From Serinus canaria (Eukaryota > Chordata > Aves > Passeriformes > Fringillidae), in the NCBI RefSeq assembly GCF_022539315.1, contig NC_066316.1, positions 27,963,245-28,027,244 of the forward strand: a stretch of DNA of 64,000 nucleotides, given 5' to 3'. Shown here piece after piece: positions 49,684 to 63,642 of the stretch. Every line of letters starts with the position of its first letter. Position 1 is the stretch's first letter. Below the pieces are notes generated by a model. That model had not been told where the DNA came from. It saw only the letters and a program-made list of their open reading frames with translations, and searched no databases. Both the position numbers and the translations under genes were made by a program.

Positions 49684-52600
49684 CTAGTGAAAAGAACAGA
49701 AAATATATGATTAGGAAGGAGTAATCTTAAAGCATAAATTGAAGCACTTGATGTTTCTCATGTTTTCTATTTCCCCTGTGTGAAGAAGGCTTTGCATATG
49801 GTACAAAAGGCCCAAAGACAGACAAGGCAATGGAGCAGGAAAATAGTGAAGAGAAGTCAGAATACGTGTAGGAGATAAGCTCTTTATCTGTCTCAGAAAC
49901 CTTGACACAACACTGTCACTGCTGATGGCAGCAGTTTACATGTAATGCAGCCAATAAATACTAACAACATTGTATGAACAGTAAGTCCTTTTATTAAACT
50001 TCAAAATTTATAGGATAATGCTCTTTTTTAAAGTGAGCTTTGGATATTTTGGATCTTAGGCTATCTTCTTTGCAAAGGATCAAGTGACTCATAAATCCAT
50101 AAAATGAGCTAATCCTACGTATCCAAAACTGAGTTAGAACTGTACCTCTGAAGTTTTTTTGCTGAGATACTCAACCATGTAATAATGGTGTTTTACATGT
50201 CCCAGGGATGCCCTTTACTTGCTACTGATATTAGAAGTTGCTTTTTCATTCTGCTTTTGGTTTCTGCCTATGACGTTCTGCACCAAACTTTCAATTTCTC
50301 TATTTTTTAAAAAATTTGGTTTTCTATTTCTATTACTGGTCTCTATAAATTTCTCTCCTGTTAGAAGAAATCTAAAGTGAGAATAGCTGCAATGTCATTT
50401 ATTAGATTCCTGATCTCTGTCCTGGTTTACTTCCTGAAGCAAACACACACTGATCAGCTTCACAATCATGATGTGTTTCATAACTGCAGCAGAAGCTCTG
50501 GCATCCACTGAACAACAACCATACCTCCTCACACCTAAAAACATTGCAAGACCATGAAGGGAATGCTCCTCTCTCTTTGTGAGGTTGTGCCTGGAAAATT
50601 AATTAACAGATAGCTGCAGTCAGCTTTTGTGCACAATATATAAATACATATGAGATGCTGTCCAAAGGTTAAAAGAGCAATGGAAAGTAAAAGCATTTCT
50701 GGACTGAGGAGCTGATCCCAGAAATGGCAACAACCATAATAAAGAGGACAACCAGCACACACATTTTATAGCATATACAGATTGTGCTGTGTATTTAGAG
50801 AACACACTTTGGTTTATTGAAGCAAAGTTCAGAAAACAACCCTCATAATCATGCCTGCAAAAGTGATTGTTCATGCTGGCATACACACAAACATAAACCA
50901 GCTGAGAAGGTCTGCCTGTCTCCTGATCTCAACAGCTGAGTGCCATTTATGTATCTGTGTTTTTTCCACCATACCTTTGAAATTGTAGCTTTTTTAAGTC
51001 CTGTTTAATCCTACGTGTTTTGCTAGCTCGTGGAGTACCACCTGCATGTTGTCAATGTCAGGATCTATCCCTTTTACTTGTCCTTGCTTTATCTATCTTA
51101 ACATTTAATTATGCTTCTCTGCTTGCTTATTTTAAACAGCTTCCCCCTTCCCCTTTGATAGCAGACTCTCTTCCATGCACGTGATCTTAATCGACCTGAT
51201 AAATGTTACTTAAAACTTCCCTCTTCCAAAACTCTAGAAATTCTTAATCATTAAGTGGGATACAATCAGAATTATTTTCCTACATTTTATTTCTTTTTCT
51301 TTATAGCATTGCTGTGCTCTGTATTAAACCCACACTTAGTGCACTATATGCACTAATTATATATGCCTTTTCTGTTAGGTAAACTCCAGAATGAATGCTT
51401 ATGATACCACAAACATCCTCCCACACCAACTTTATCTACACTTGCATCCTTTCTTTTCACTGATTCCTGCAGGAGAGCTTGTATCCTTTGCTGCGAAACT
51501 CAGTAACACCTCCCTGCATTCTGATCAGATGTACTGTTTCAAAGAGGATGTTACTTCACTGGTAGTTCATATGAACCCTTGGCCATGTTCCAAGCACTAC
51601 AAAAATTCCTTTAGTACTTCATCATTTTAACTGTCTGCCTTTTCTCTTTTTATACCTTAAAGAACATTTTTAAAGTTGCCCTTATCATTTTGGCCTTCTC
51701 CAGACTGAAGCAAATGCAGTACCACAAGTGTACTCAGGCCACGTTCCGCCAGTTGTCCCTCTCCCATGCACCTTAAGTAGCTCAGATGAAAAAAAACCAG
51801 AGATAATTCTGGTTCATCACACATACCACAAAAAAAAAAAAAATTAACACTGCTCCCTTAACCCCCCAAGCCAAACCAAACCAGACCCTGCTAAGAGATC
51901 CAAAAGGCCAGTATGCCTGATAGGACTGTCTCAGCTACAGCACATTTAGAAGATTGAGGTGGAAAGATGGGGAAGCAGGAGAAGGTAAGTGAAACTCCTT
52001 AATGAACATTGGGAACCTTTTTCTAAATTTTTTCTTTTTGTCCAAAGTTTGGGACAAAGCCATGTGTTAAAATACCTGAATTTCCTGTGAAATGGAAATT
52101 ACAACATTTTAATTACAACAATCTCTGCAGAGGTCACTAGTAAGGAGGAAAAGAAGCAGCAATCACCTTCTGAGTAAGTTTCATCTAGTGACCATCAAAG
52201 TTCACATTTCTGCCCAAATAGGACCATGACACAAAATATTATGTCATGGCAGATAACATGAAATAATTTTGAGAGAAATAGAAAAATTTTTGAAGGACAA
52301 CACTCTGCTATAGACTGCATGGTAAAGGTATTTTTAACATGCAATGCTATTTCTAATGGAGAAATTTTAAATCAAGAGACAACACTCATGCTCTAGCATC
52401 CTGTACACACAGGCATAGAGAAACAATGAATATAAACAGGAACTTTGGAAAAAGATACATTCCTCATACTCTATCCATATTAACACATTCACATGAATTA
52501 TACCCTCAATAACTATGATCTGTGCTATACCATAAGGATTCATTTAAAAGTATCTGAAAGTTTTTTTTCCAGAAACTTTGCCACATGATATTCTCAAGTT

Positions 52601-55600
52601 ATCTCCAACTTACTTTGAAATTATTACTTTTACACACACTAGATATGTTTTTCAGCTCTGGAGAACTGTTGTTAAAAAACCCAACAACAGTAATTTAGGT
52701 ACCTGTTGAATTACACTGAAGGTGAAGAAAGCTAACTTGACCTGTGGTCTCTCAGGGCTCTGTCAAATGGCAGAAATCAGTTTTTGATCAAAGCCTTTTC
52801 TCCTTTCTGGGAAAGATGGAGATCCTTCTTTCTCCAGCTTTCACCTACCATGTTCTTGGTGGGTCTGTATCACACTGACCTTATACCAAGCTCAGAAGAC
52901 CTGCGTAAATTCTCCTGTAAGTACAGCGAAACTCATTTGTACAAAGTACACAGATATTCTTCACGTGAGCATTGAGTACAATCAACACTCATGTAAAGAA
53001 AGTAAAACACACCCTGAGTGTTGCATCCTTCTCACAATGGTTTTGATTCCAGCTTAAACAGTGTTGAAAAAGTTGCTTTCTTTTCAGCCTAGAGTGGGTG
53101 CCAATCTTCATACACTTATGGGCACATGTCTTACACTTTGCTGAGCTTCTTATAAGACTCCATTGTTTTTTGTCTATTTGCTTTTATTCCCTCAAATGGT
53201 CATTTTCCAAGTTCAAGGTAGTAAGTTATGAGGTTTCTATGGAAATTTTTCTCCATCACTCCAGAAAACAACACATTTTGCTGTAGTTAACCACTATATA
53301 TACTTGACACAGTACAATGAATTTCAGGTGCTATGCTCAAGGACATCTGTTGAGAGTAAAACACTTCTCTTTCCTTCACTTTATTATCCAGTGGAAAGAA
53401 AGTCTTGCTATAATTGCAAGTGGTAAGTATCTAAAAGAAGGTAGAATTGGCTCACCTGCTGTTTACATAATTTCTAGTGATATGAAACACTGAGTGTGGT
53501 ACAAGGTCTCCAGAAGCCCATACATGTCTAAATCCAGGGTGTGGGTTTGCCGTGCTTAAAACATACTTGACTCAGAATTGACATGCTTTAGTGAAATTTC
53601 ATTCTAATTGTACTGCTTTTTTTCCCCAGGGTAATTTAGTGCTGGGTTTTTAAAATGCAGTTGGTAGAAAATCTGCATTGACCACTTGATAATGCCTTTT
53701 GCCTTCACACATCTATGCTGAAAATCTGCAAAGATTTTAAATTATGTAGCTGCAATCTCCCATCAAACAGCACTTCCCATACATTTTTGGAGATAGCTTT
53801 CAACACCAACACACTCAATTTCTGCTGTTGCTTTTGCTGGACTGGTACTACAGCCAGCTATACAATTGTGTTCTAGTTGCTGCTGCTGGTGTAATAAAGT
53901 CAAAAGGGTTATTTAGGTGTTTATATTTCACTTAAAATCTTCATGAGGTAAATTCAGAGCAGAAGATCAAGACTCAAACTCTGTGAGGAAAAAGGCATAC
54001 AAGACACTGTATCAATGAGATTTCTGCTTTTTATGTCTGGGACACGGACAATCATCATGGGGTGATGAATCATCTTCCCAAGTCATTCACACAATATATT
54101 CCCCTTAAACTCCTCAGTTTATAACTGCCAAAATTTCCAGCATGCTGATCTCAAATTCACCCATGCTAGCCCTATTTGCACTCATCTTTTATTTGTTTCA
54201 GCTCAATATGTGGGACTTTCAAGTGCTTTTTCCATCAAGAAATTATTTGAGGAAAATGAAGGGGATGAAATCATCATGATGGTCCACATCAAGAACAGAC
54301 TTAGCAGTACAGCAACACTTCTACCAGCCCAGTGCCCTTATTGGCAAATTAAAGCCCTTGAGCCAAAATCTTCATCTTTTTACAAAGACATGGAGACCTT
54401 CTCTCACTGCATCAGGCACATGTGTTTGCTCCTTCTCACCTGAAGGCAGACTCACATTTGGATTTTTTTTCCTACTACTGGCTTTGAGAGCAAACTTTAT
54501 TCTCCAATACTACCCATTATTTCAATATTTTACTTAATTATTGTAAAATATTTTAATAAGTACTGCAACAGATATTTAATTCTGTAAATATCTGGCTCTA
54601 ATTATAGACCCTTACTGTATTCAAAATCATAGTAGCCAGTATATTTGACAAATACATCAATTTTCTCCTACTCTAGGCAGGGCATACATAATATGTATGA
54701 ATTCTTTTCTAAAACTTTTTCAAGTTAATAGATCTGACTTGGGCAGGCACTCCTGTAGTCATGGGGATCTCTGAATAGTTCTACTTAATCCTTCCAAGTC
54801 TTCTGGATTAAGGTCTGTATTTAGTGCCCCATTCTCCTCAGTAGTTCTCTATTGTCTGAATTGTCCAGCAGGTAAATTGAGTTTGTTTGAATAATCCTGG
54901 GACTGAGGTAAGGACTGAATTGTATCCTGTCCAGCTGCATGAGATACAACCAAGAATCCCATGCATCTGTCCCAACTGCTGTGCACTTATTTTAAAGGAA
55001 TTGTACCTCTAGGATTTACATCATTGTGCATTCCATATTTCTTTCCTGCTGTACCTCAGAAGAACTGCTTCAAGACATCTACAAGTTTCTTCAAATCCAC
55101 TGAATCCTGATAGAACAACATCAACTCTACAGATGACTGATCTTCATAAATTAGCTAGAACAGCAATGTTCTCCCCTCTTTCAATTAAATTTGGTGAAAA
55201 CAGGAATTAAGAAGGGTGTAGGTCAGAGTGAAGGACAGACTGAGGCTTCTTGAGGTTTTTGACCTATTCCTTCCAGACTAGTATTATCATGCTGACACTT
55301 TGCAATAAAATCTTGTTATATAAACTATTTCAACACTATAGACATATTAGAATTATAAAAGAGCTTCTGCAGGCTTTATCAACGTCACCTGATTACTCAC
55401 TTGCTGAAGTACAAAGTATTTTTGCATGGATCACACATACATATGTAGTGTGCCTTTGTATTTTTGTGTTCCTGTTGAAACTTGTTTTGACACAGTGAAA
55501 ACTTGTTTTGAAAATACTGAACACCTACAACAATACCTTCTGGATGCCAGATGAGAGGATTTGTCCTCCCATGACCACACAGGCACATCTAGCTGATTTG

Positions 55601-58600
55601 GTTCATGTAACCCCTAAAAATTCATCTCCTGTACAGAAGGTATTTACCATAACTTTCAAAACTTTCTAAGATTTCCTGTTTGCTTCTGACAGAACAAAAT
55701 CAAAGATGCCAACCAGTCTCTTTTTACAGATGTAAGTTTTCTTTCTGAATTCCTTTTGTCAGGAGCTACCTAATTCAACATGATTACCACTAATTAACAA
55801 AAGGAACTTAAATTAATAAATTGGTGCATTAATTCCAACAGTGGGTATGTATTTAGGTCATATTCCATATGACTGCTCATTATGTCCTTAACCTCTGCTC
55901 ATACCCTCCTCCAGCTTCTCTCTGCCTTGCACTGAGCGAGGGCTGAATATAAAAGTGTGGGTATCTACAGAGAGCCCATTCTTTTCACAGGCCTCATGCC
56001 AGTGTTTGAGGTGTAGCTTCTTCCTTTTAAACACAGACATGAGACATTTGAACCTCTTTGCTATTTTTACTATATATAATGCATTTAAAACATATTTCCA
56101 TTGGGTGAACCATGTTGTCTACTTATTCATAGGCACTTGCACAGCATTCCTCAACAGGCTAAAGATACATGAGCACTCACAGCAAAGCTGAATCAGCCCA
56201 TCTCCTGCTTTGGGATAACTGTGGGGTAACAGGAGAGTAGCTCTACAGCAGACATTCTGCAACACCTCTGTTAGGAGAAAATGATCACTGTATCACTGTC
56301 TGCACATCTAAGATGTTACAAAAACTGAAGTGAGAAACAGTTCTCAGCACTGTAACTTTCCATTGCCTAGCTGGAACTGGGCTGTAGCAGGCAGGCCCAC
56401 AACAGGGCCAGGTGCCAAGGGGCAAAGGCTCAGGAGCTAATGAAAATCAGGACTATTCTGGAATGCACAAGGCCCTCAGGAGACAGCAGCATTTCTAAAT
56501 CACCATTCAAACCTGAACATCACAAAAACTTATCCAAGCACAGCAGCAGAATGAAATAGGTACCTTCCAGGATTTCTTTCTCACTTCAAATATACATAAC
56601 GATACTTGGCACGTATTCATGTTTCTAAACTAAGCTTCTTGATGGTATGCTCTTTGGGATGTGGTTTAGAATTTCCTTACTAGGCAGCTTTATCTATAGC
56701 AAATATTTTGCTTTTATGTGAAACACAATGTCTACACAGTTCTCCATTTTATACATCTCCAGAACTGGGGATGCCAAGCAAACATCTGAAGTGTTTATAC
56801 AACAGCAAGACAATAGTTCTTAAATTAGTGCTACTGTAACTGGCTAAAACCACAAATGTACAAAGGAGTCAGTGCACAACGCCATTAAGCTGCTAGCAAT
56901 TTTTTTCCTGTGTGTCAAAAAAAAAAAAAAAAGCATCACAATCCTTCTTCCTCTTCTAATATTTCTGTCTCTCTACCTCCTTTTATTGTGAATTACCCAC
57001 AAGGAGATTAGTAAACTTTTTTTGCCTGTTTCTACCTGCCAGTCCATGCAAGGCATGGACTGTGCAGCCAGGCTGATGAACAGACAGAACAGTAATCAAG
57101 CACCGAGAGATCTGGAGATCTGCAGTGGGCAGCCATCAACACACAAGTTTTTAAGAGAGACAGTTGTTTTCAGCTCAGTTTATTATACTGCATGAGAGAA
57201 ACCTGTCTCCAAAATTACAAACAAACCAAAACTGTAACAGGAAATAGAAGTGGCAGAACTAGTGAAACCAAGAACATATCAGAAGTTAAAACATTCATAT
57301 TCACTCATGTCCAAAAGGTGTTTTCTGAATTTTACTAACAATATATTTTTCCTCCAGAAGTTCTTTCTGCAGATACTGCCATTTCTGATTCAAGTCACAC
57401 AGAAAGGTACAAAAAATTGTTATATTTAGACCTGTTTTTCAACAGTTTACTGATTGCAGAATTAACAGGTAGCTTTAATCCATATGAAGCAAACAGAAAT
57501 AAAAATTAAATTTTCATTTCATTTCCAGAAACCTATGGTATCAACTGATTTTATAAATTAAGTGAAGAATTCAACATTGGACTGCTGTAAAAATTAAGAT
57601 GACTTTGCTGCCCAACTCACCATAAAGCAAAATGAATTTTGACAATCTGTTCAAAGCACGAAACAACCATAAATATAACAACCTGACTAAAGCAAAATAT
57701 AAAGGAAGAGAGTTCTAGGGAACTGCTGTAGAGCCAAGATTGCAGATCATCATGTAGGCTGGCAATTAATGTTTATTTTAAAGCAGCAGCATAAGTAGGG
57801 TTATCACTTTGTAAAAGATGCTAATTTTGATTCCAAGAATACATGTCCTCCCAAATGCATGGACCTTTACTGACAATAACAGATAGAAATTACAGCTACT
57901 GGACATATCCAGTTCATATAGACCCAGGCCAGTAACTATGAAAGCAACTTTTAAAAACCATCTGGAACTCAAGACTCTGGTATTAATGGTCTCACAGATT
58001 TCTGCTATAGATATTTAAAAATTTAGAAAGGTGTACTGCACAGACACAGTGAATCTAAGTGTTCCAAAGCACACACAGAAAAATGAACTTCTCATTTTGA
58101 AACAGTTTCATCAATGCCTTCTGCTTGCCAGTCAGTTCAAGAGATAAAACACTTCACTTCCTTCACCTTCTCCACAATGTACATAAATAGATGTACTTCA
58201 GTCAGATGAAGGTTTGTGGTCTTAGATCATAGCAAATTTTGCTTCTGCTTTCTTAACTTCCATTTTCCCCACAGGGTAGTGGGTGTCTGCGAAGGGTGCA
58301 TTGGAATATCTCGGTCACAGCACGGTCACTCTGTTTCCTTATCAGTGGATCATGAGAATGATATTCCAAAGCCATCATGGAAAAACTCAATCTTCAGAAA
58401 GTCTTTTTTAAATATATTGTTTACTTGCAGGAAATTTCCAGTCCTGTGAGCTACAGCACGACAAGTCTGCTCTATTTTTCCTAGCTGCTGAAGTGCCATA
58501 GCCATACTTTCCCACTCCAGGTACAGGTTAACTTCTTAAAGAGACGGTGTTTATTCAAGGAATGTATTATTTCCTCTTATCTAGGCTATGTAAACACACA

Positions 58601-59265
58601 ATGAGCTCTGCTGTTGGAGAGCAATTATTTAACAAACTTTTTGCTAGATTTGAAGGAGAGAATCAATGTGAGACAAGATGCAACTAGGAACCTCTTCAAA
58701 GCCTAAAAGGCAGGGTAAAGAATGTGTGAAAGTAGTGATGAGGTAAGTAGTAAGAGAAAGCAGAAAAGACTGGGCAAGAATACATTCAGGAGTGAAGCTT
58801 GTAAGGAAAGACAAGTGTAGAGATTCAAGAAGAGAGGAGCTCACAGTAGTAATAATAGAATTTGAATGATCTTTAAGAGATTATTGAATCCCTTAATAGT
58901 AGTTCAGAGGCAGAAATGAAGAGTTACACCACAGATGCATCCATAACGAGTCTGACAACCAGCATCCCTGAAAACAAAGTTTGCTTGCAGGTGAAAGGAC
59001 TGATTTCATCATGCCATCCACTTTGCTTTGCCAGATTGCTTATCAACAGGGGCCGAAGGCAACATACCAAACCATAAAAGAAACCTCCTTGGGTATTCAT
59101 TAGGACAAACCAGTCAGAAGGAAACTGATGAGACGCCACACATCTGTGATTACATAAAACATAGGAAAGCAGTTGTTTCTTTTGCTATTCAAAGGATATA
59201 TATTTGCTATTAGAAATAAATGCTCAAAAGATTGGAGACTCATCCAAAGAGAAAAACCAGACAGA
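49684..59265 (-). other. BABAM2 last intron, part
   Basis: AT-rich sequence with no exon I can recognise on either strand. Contains poly(A) runs (51,829-51,843 and 56,917-56,933) and a perfect 10-bp palindrome at 57,040-57,062. The open frames here are short and without domains. A plus-strand stretch at 58,274-58,449 follows an acceptor-like CCCCACAG and is open for about 58 codons, but it matches nothing I know. Confidence 0.65.
57040..57062. repeat. Perfect 10-bp inverted repeat with 3-bp loop
   Basis: CAGTCCATGC, AAG, GCATGGACTG: exact reverse-complement arms inside the BABAM2 intron. It would form a short hairpin in RNA. The stem is too short for a microRNA precursor and the flanks do not extend it. 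Confidence 0.8.
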
Positions 59266-59269
59266 AATA

Positions 59270-60998
59270 AACTTTAATGCTAACAGGTAAAAGCAGAATA
59301 AAACAAATACAAAATTAATTTGAAGAGCAAATTATCTGTGACCCTTGAAATAAAAATTTGTCAGACAATGAAAAATGTGGTCAAAAAGTAAAAATACTCA
59401 GAAGAAATAAAGTCACAAAGAATAAATGAAATTGAAGTGCTTAAAGATGTTGCCATAACAGAATCTGGCCTTCCAAGAGATGAACCAAGAGATTCAACTC
59501 ATGCATATATGACAACCAATAAGGAAATGAACAAATGAACAAAACACAACCAAATCAGCAGTCCCAGATTACATTCACACCCAAGTTCCAGAGAAACTCA
59601 AGTGTGAGAAAGTTAAACTCTTAAATAGCTTGTAACCTCCTGCTTAAAACAGTTTGGTACCAGAGATGTGTGATGTCAAAAAAGGTCTGGAGGTCTTGGA
59701 GGATAGAAGGAGCTATGACTCAATGAATCTCATGTCCATACATTACAAATTGGTAGAGACTGTTAATAGAAATTATTATAAAAATTCATAAATAGGCCAA
59801 AATTAGAGGACTTGAGTAAATATAATATACTGGGTAGAAGCCAAACTTGTGCTTCTTGAGTCTATTTTCTTAAGGTATCAAAACCACATGGACAAGAAAA
59901 ATTGAAGTGACACACACTGCTCAACTTACCTACAGGTATTTGGGAAGGTTTTTCAAAGGCATAAAAGCTCCTGAATTACCACAGAAGGAGAAAAGATCCA
60001 TGAGTGGATAAACAGCAGGCCAAGATACAAAGAAAAGGACAGGGACAAATGATGAATACCATTAGGGTGAAGTCACCTGAGAAGTGCACAGAAATGGGTG
60101 TTCTGACCCATGTTGTTCATATTCTTAGATGATATGAAAAGTGAGCAAAGGAAGATGGAAAGGTCTGTTAAGTGTTAACAATTTAGTCAGGAGAGGAAAC
60201 ATAAGGCACAATTATAAGGAACTGCAGACAGTACTAGGAGACTGGGAGATAACATACCAGGTGAAAAGTCAGTGCTGACAAACATGAAAGGAGAAATATG
60301 TGAGGAAAAAAGACACAATTTTACTACCACAAAAAACACAGGCTCTAAAAAACAGATTGAAAGGAGATGTTGGTGTTAAAACAACACTGTAACTAGCCTT
60401 CATCTGTATGCAAAAAACAAAATCAGATGCTGTTAGAAGCAGAATAAAGAGAAAATTACACAATACCACTATACCACCATATAAATGCACGGTGAGTAAC
60501 AGAAAAGGAAAGAGAAGGAAAATCACAGAAACAGTAAAGAGATAAAGAAGCGGGACAAGGGTGATCAGAAGGATGGAGAGGTTCTGGAGAAGGAAGGAGT
60601 GAGCAGAGCAAGAGAAAAGGAGGATCATAAAACAAAGGTTATGGAGGGGATCAGTAGATTAACTATTTCTCGGCTCTCTTCATATAAAAGGTAGAGGGTA
60701 ACACCCAACTTGATCTAGGAGGAGGCAGGAATGCAAAAAGCCAACAGAGTTTGTTATTCACACCACACCTGGGTGATCCCTTGCCACAGAATTTTATGAT
60801 GTTGTGCTGTTGGTTCAAAAAGCAAGTGAATAGAAGGAAAGCTAGGTAAGATTGCTCAAGAGAAATGTACCAGTACTGGATAAAGAAATCCTTGAGGATG
60901 GTAGAACATACAATGCAAATACGACTACATGCTCTGCCATGCTTTTCTACAGGCATCCACTACTACCTATTGATACAGACATGACAGTGGGCTAAATG
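59270..60998 (+). mobile_element. Very old, decayed CR1-type LINE fragment (plus orientation)
   Basis: In order, the plus strand keeps recognisable pieces of an old CR1-like LINE: a CCAGATTACATTCACACCCAAG section, a GGTACCAGA section, CTCATGTC...AAATTGGTAGAGAC, TTGAGTCTATTTTCTTAAGG with ACATGGACAAG, CATGTTGTTCATATTC followed by TTAGATGATATG, then a 3'-UTR-like tail with CACAGAATTTTATGATGTTG and GGTTCAAAAAG, ending in a CAGACATGACAGTGGGCTA section. These correspond, from memory, to the reverse-transcriptase half and 3' end of CR1 elements seen in turtles and crocodilians. All frames are broken by stops and gaps. It lies antisense in the BABAM2 intron. Exact family and ends are uncertain. Confidence 0.65.
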
Positions 60999-63164
60999 AA
61001 TGCAGAGTTTTACCCAGCTTAATGGAACAATTATGAGTATTACTCAAAAGACAAGACTATGGAGCTGACTTCCTATTTTTATTTAGCTGTTTATTTTGTA
61101 ACTGATCAAGCAAAGGTATTTATCTGAGCTATTTAATCTCAGCTCCTTCCAAACCCATGTATTTCTCTCTACCCTTTTCTCTCGAGAAAGGGAGGACATT
61201 TTTTTGTGCAAGTTCCTAACTGTAGTTTCATGCTCTAATATAGAACTAGCAGCTTTCATGAATGTATAATGGAGTTCTCTAATAAAGCCAAATCAGACAG
61301 TGACTGTGTTTCACAGTATTTCTAGAACGCCACTTAATCCCAGTTATCCAAGAACCACCTACATTAAATTCTAACCTTTCATTCCTACAAAGCAGTTGTC
61401 TTCCAGCAAAGTGCTATTATACTCCACTTACACCATGCCAACTTCTCCAATCTCTTCTGTGCATTCCTCTTGTCAATATATGAGAATACTTTTTTGCAGA
61501 AAGAATATTTACTATATATCAAACTGCACATATGTACGGTTCACACATATACAGAGTATCTACACAAAATCACAGAAAAACTAATTGCCTAACAGATTTT
61601 ATTTCTATGCACTTCCTATAGCACCTATACTCCTCATCTTTAAATAGTTGTTTTTCTTTCCTACAGTCAAAGCTTTAATGAGAAGTGACCAGAAACAAAT
61701 ACCCAGGCCCTTCTGTCTTGGCTGAAATCCACATAATGCATGACAGCACTGAAGATCCCTGGCAGGCACCTGTCAGAAACTAACATACCATAACTTAAGA
61801 GTCAGACTTAATTATCCAGGGAGACATTTAAAGAAAACTACATGAAAAATATGACTCAAGAAGTGCAACTATCATGATATGTACTGTATTCTGTACTGTA
61901 TGCAGAAGAACTATATAAAAATAAAGGAATGTAGTGGGAAAATTCTAATTAAAAGTCCTATCTACTTCTACCTGTTATTTCTTACAATCAAAATAATTTT
62001 GTTATTAAGTTTTGCTGGTAAATCAACTGCAGAACACACTACAAAGACAAGTGCAATCACTAAGTATTTTAACAAAACATAGCTTTTTCCATTTTCCTTT
62101 CTATTGTTCCCATAGAATTCTGATCAGCTGACACTCCCACAGAAAATCAGTTTTGATTTAATGGTGTATGAAATCAAATTAACTTCTTCGCAAGCCTCAC
62201 ACGTCTGGCTCGCAACATCTCTTCTCGTTCTGGCTGTCACAGTGTATTGCCCCTTTTCTGCTCTGAGGACCTGCCCACCAGCGGCAACAAAATGTCAGAT
62301 TTACTCCATTTCAGGCAAGGAAATCACTTCTGTTCAGTTTCTGATGCAAAACTATCAAAAACCAGAGCTAAACAAGCAACCCAGCTCACTACCTCAGCCT
62401 TTAGCTGCACCTGTGCTGGAGTTCTTCCCCAGAAAGAATCCTCTCTGAGCCTTGCAAGTGTCTGAACTCCTGCACACACACCTAGAGCAGAATGATATCC
62501 CTGGCTTTTATTATAAAAGACTTCTGTTCCTTACTCTCATTTTTATGAATTTCATTGCAAGTTTAAGATAACGTGCAACAGAGACAAAGTCATGCAAAAA
62601 GCTTTGTGAGGTGAATATATGTCATGCAAATAAGTTAGTTTTTGGAAAACTGTTCTTTAAAGATGACTAATGTACATGACAAATCATGTAATACAGTCAA
62701 ATACAACTTGAGACTTTTACAAATAAGCAAAAAAACCCCTTAAATACAACCCAAATAAAAAAAATATTTATTACCTTAATTATACCTATCAAGATACAAA
62801 AAGGGTGCAACATTTCTATGTAAATTTTATAGTGAGATTCACGGTAGCATAGCTGGAACTCAAAAGTTTCATGAAAATTGTGAAAGCTGTAATTTTTAAA
62901 GAATTTGAAATATAGTAACAGATATTATGCCTAAAATGTGAAAGAAATCTGAATAATTAATAAAAATGGATGAGTAGAAAATGGTTAATGTCAAAATAAC
63001 AAAAAAAAATCATTAGGGCACACAAAATTTACTGAACAGAGCAGCAAGTCTTTGACATACTACAACTGATATGTCTAAATAGCAACACAACAACTGTCCC
63101 TTTTTCTTTTCAAATATCCTTTTATTAGACTAAGAAATGCAATCCTTTAATCTGTAAATGTAAT
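60999..63164 (-). other. BABAM2 last intron, part, no gene seen
   Basis: AT-rich sequence without a recognisable exon. A 95-codon plus frame at 62,161-62,448 has a hydrophobic N-terminal part but no known motif, and I treat it as chance. Confidence 0.6.
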
Positions 63165-63642
63165 AAAAAAATCACAGAACAGTTAAGGTTGGAAAAGACC
63201 TCCAGGTTCATCAAGTCCAACCATTAACCCATCACTGCCAAGCCCACCACTAAACCATGTCCTAAGTGCCACATCCACACACCTCTGAAATACCTGTAGG
63301 GGTGGTGACTTCATTACCTCCTGGGCAGCCTGGCTTCACAACCCTTTTGGAGAAGAAATTTTTCTAAATATCCAAACCAGACCTCTCCAGGTACAACTTG
63401 CAGCCATTTGTTCTTGTCCTATCACCTGTTATCTGGGAGAAGAGGGCAATCCCCACCTGGCTACACTACCCTTCAGGCAGCTGTGGAGAGTGACAATGTC
63501 ACACCTGAGACTCCTTTTCCTCCAGGCTAAGCACCCCCAGCTCCCTCAGCCATGCCTCACAGCACCTGTGCTCCAGACCCTTCACCAGCTCCATTGCCCT
63601 TCTCTGCACATGCTCCAGCACCTCAAGGTCTTGTAGTGGGGG
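63165..63642 (-). mobile_element. CR1 LINE, 5'-truncated copy (minus orientation)
   Basis: Read on the minus strand, it runs from an ACTACAAGACCTTGAGGTGC section through GGTGCTTAGCCTGGAGGAAA, TGCAAGTTGTACCTGGAGAG and AGGCTGCCCAGGAGGTAATG to GGTCTTTTCCAACCTTAACT and ends at TTCTGTGATT. That is the 3' end of a typical avian CR1, cut off at its 5' side as most copies are. The low divergence shows it is much younger than the copy at 59.3 kb. It lies in sense orientation within the BABAM2 intron. The reverse-transcriptase gene is absent. Confidence 0.92.

Noticed and set aside
58274..58449. Possible plus-strand exon after an acceptor-like CCCCACAG
   Set aside because: The frame matches no protein I know, no matching donor is evident, and acceptor-like motifs are common in AT-rich introns.
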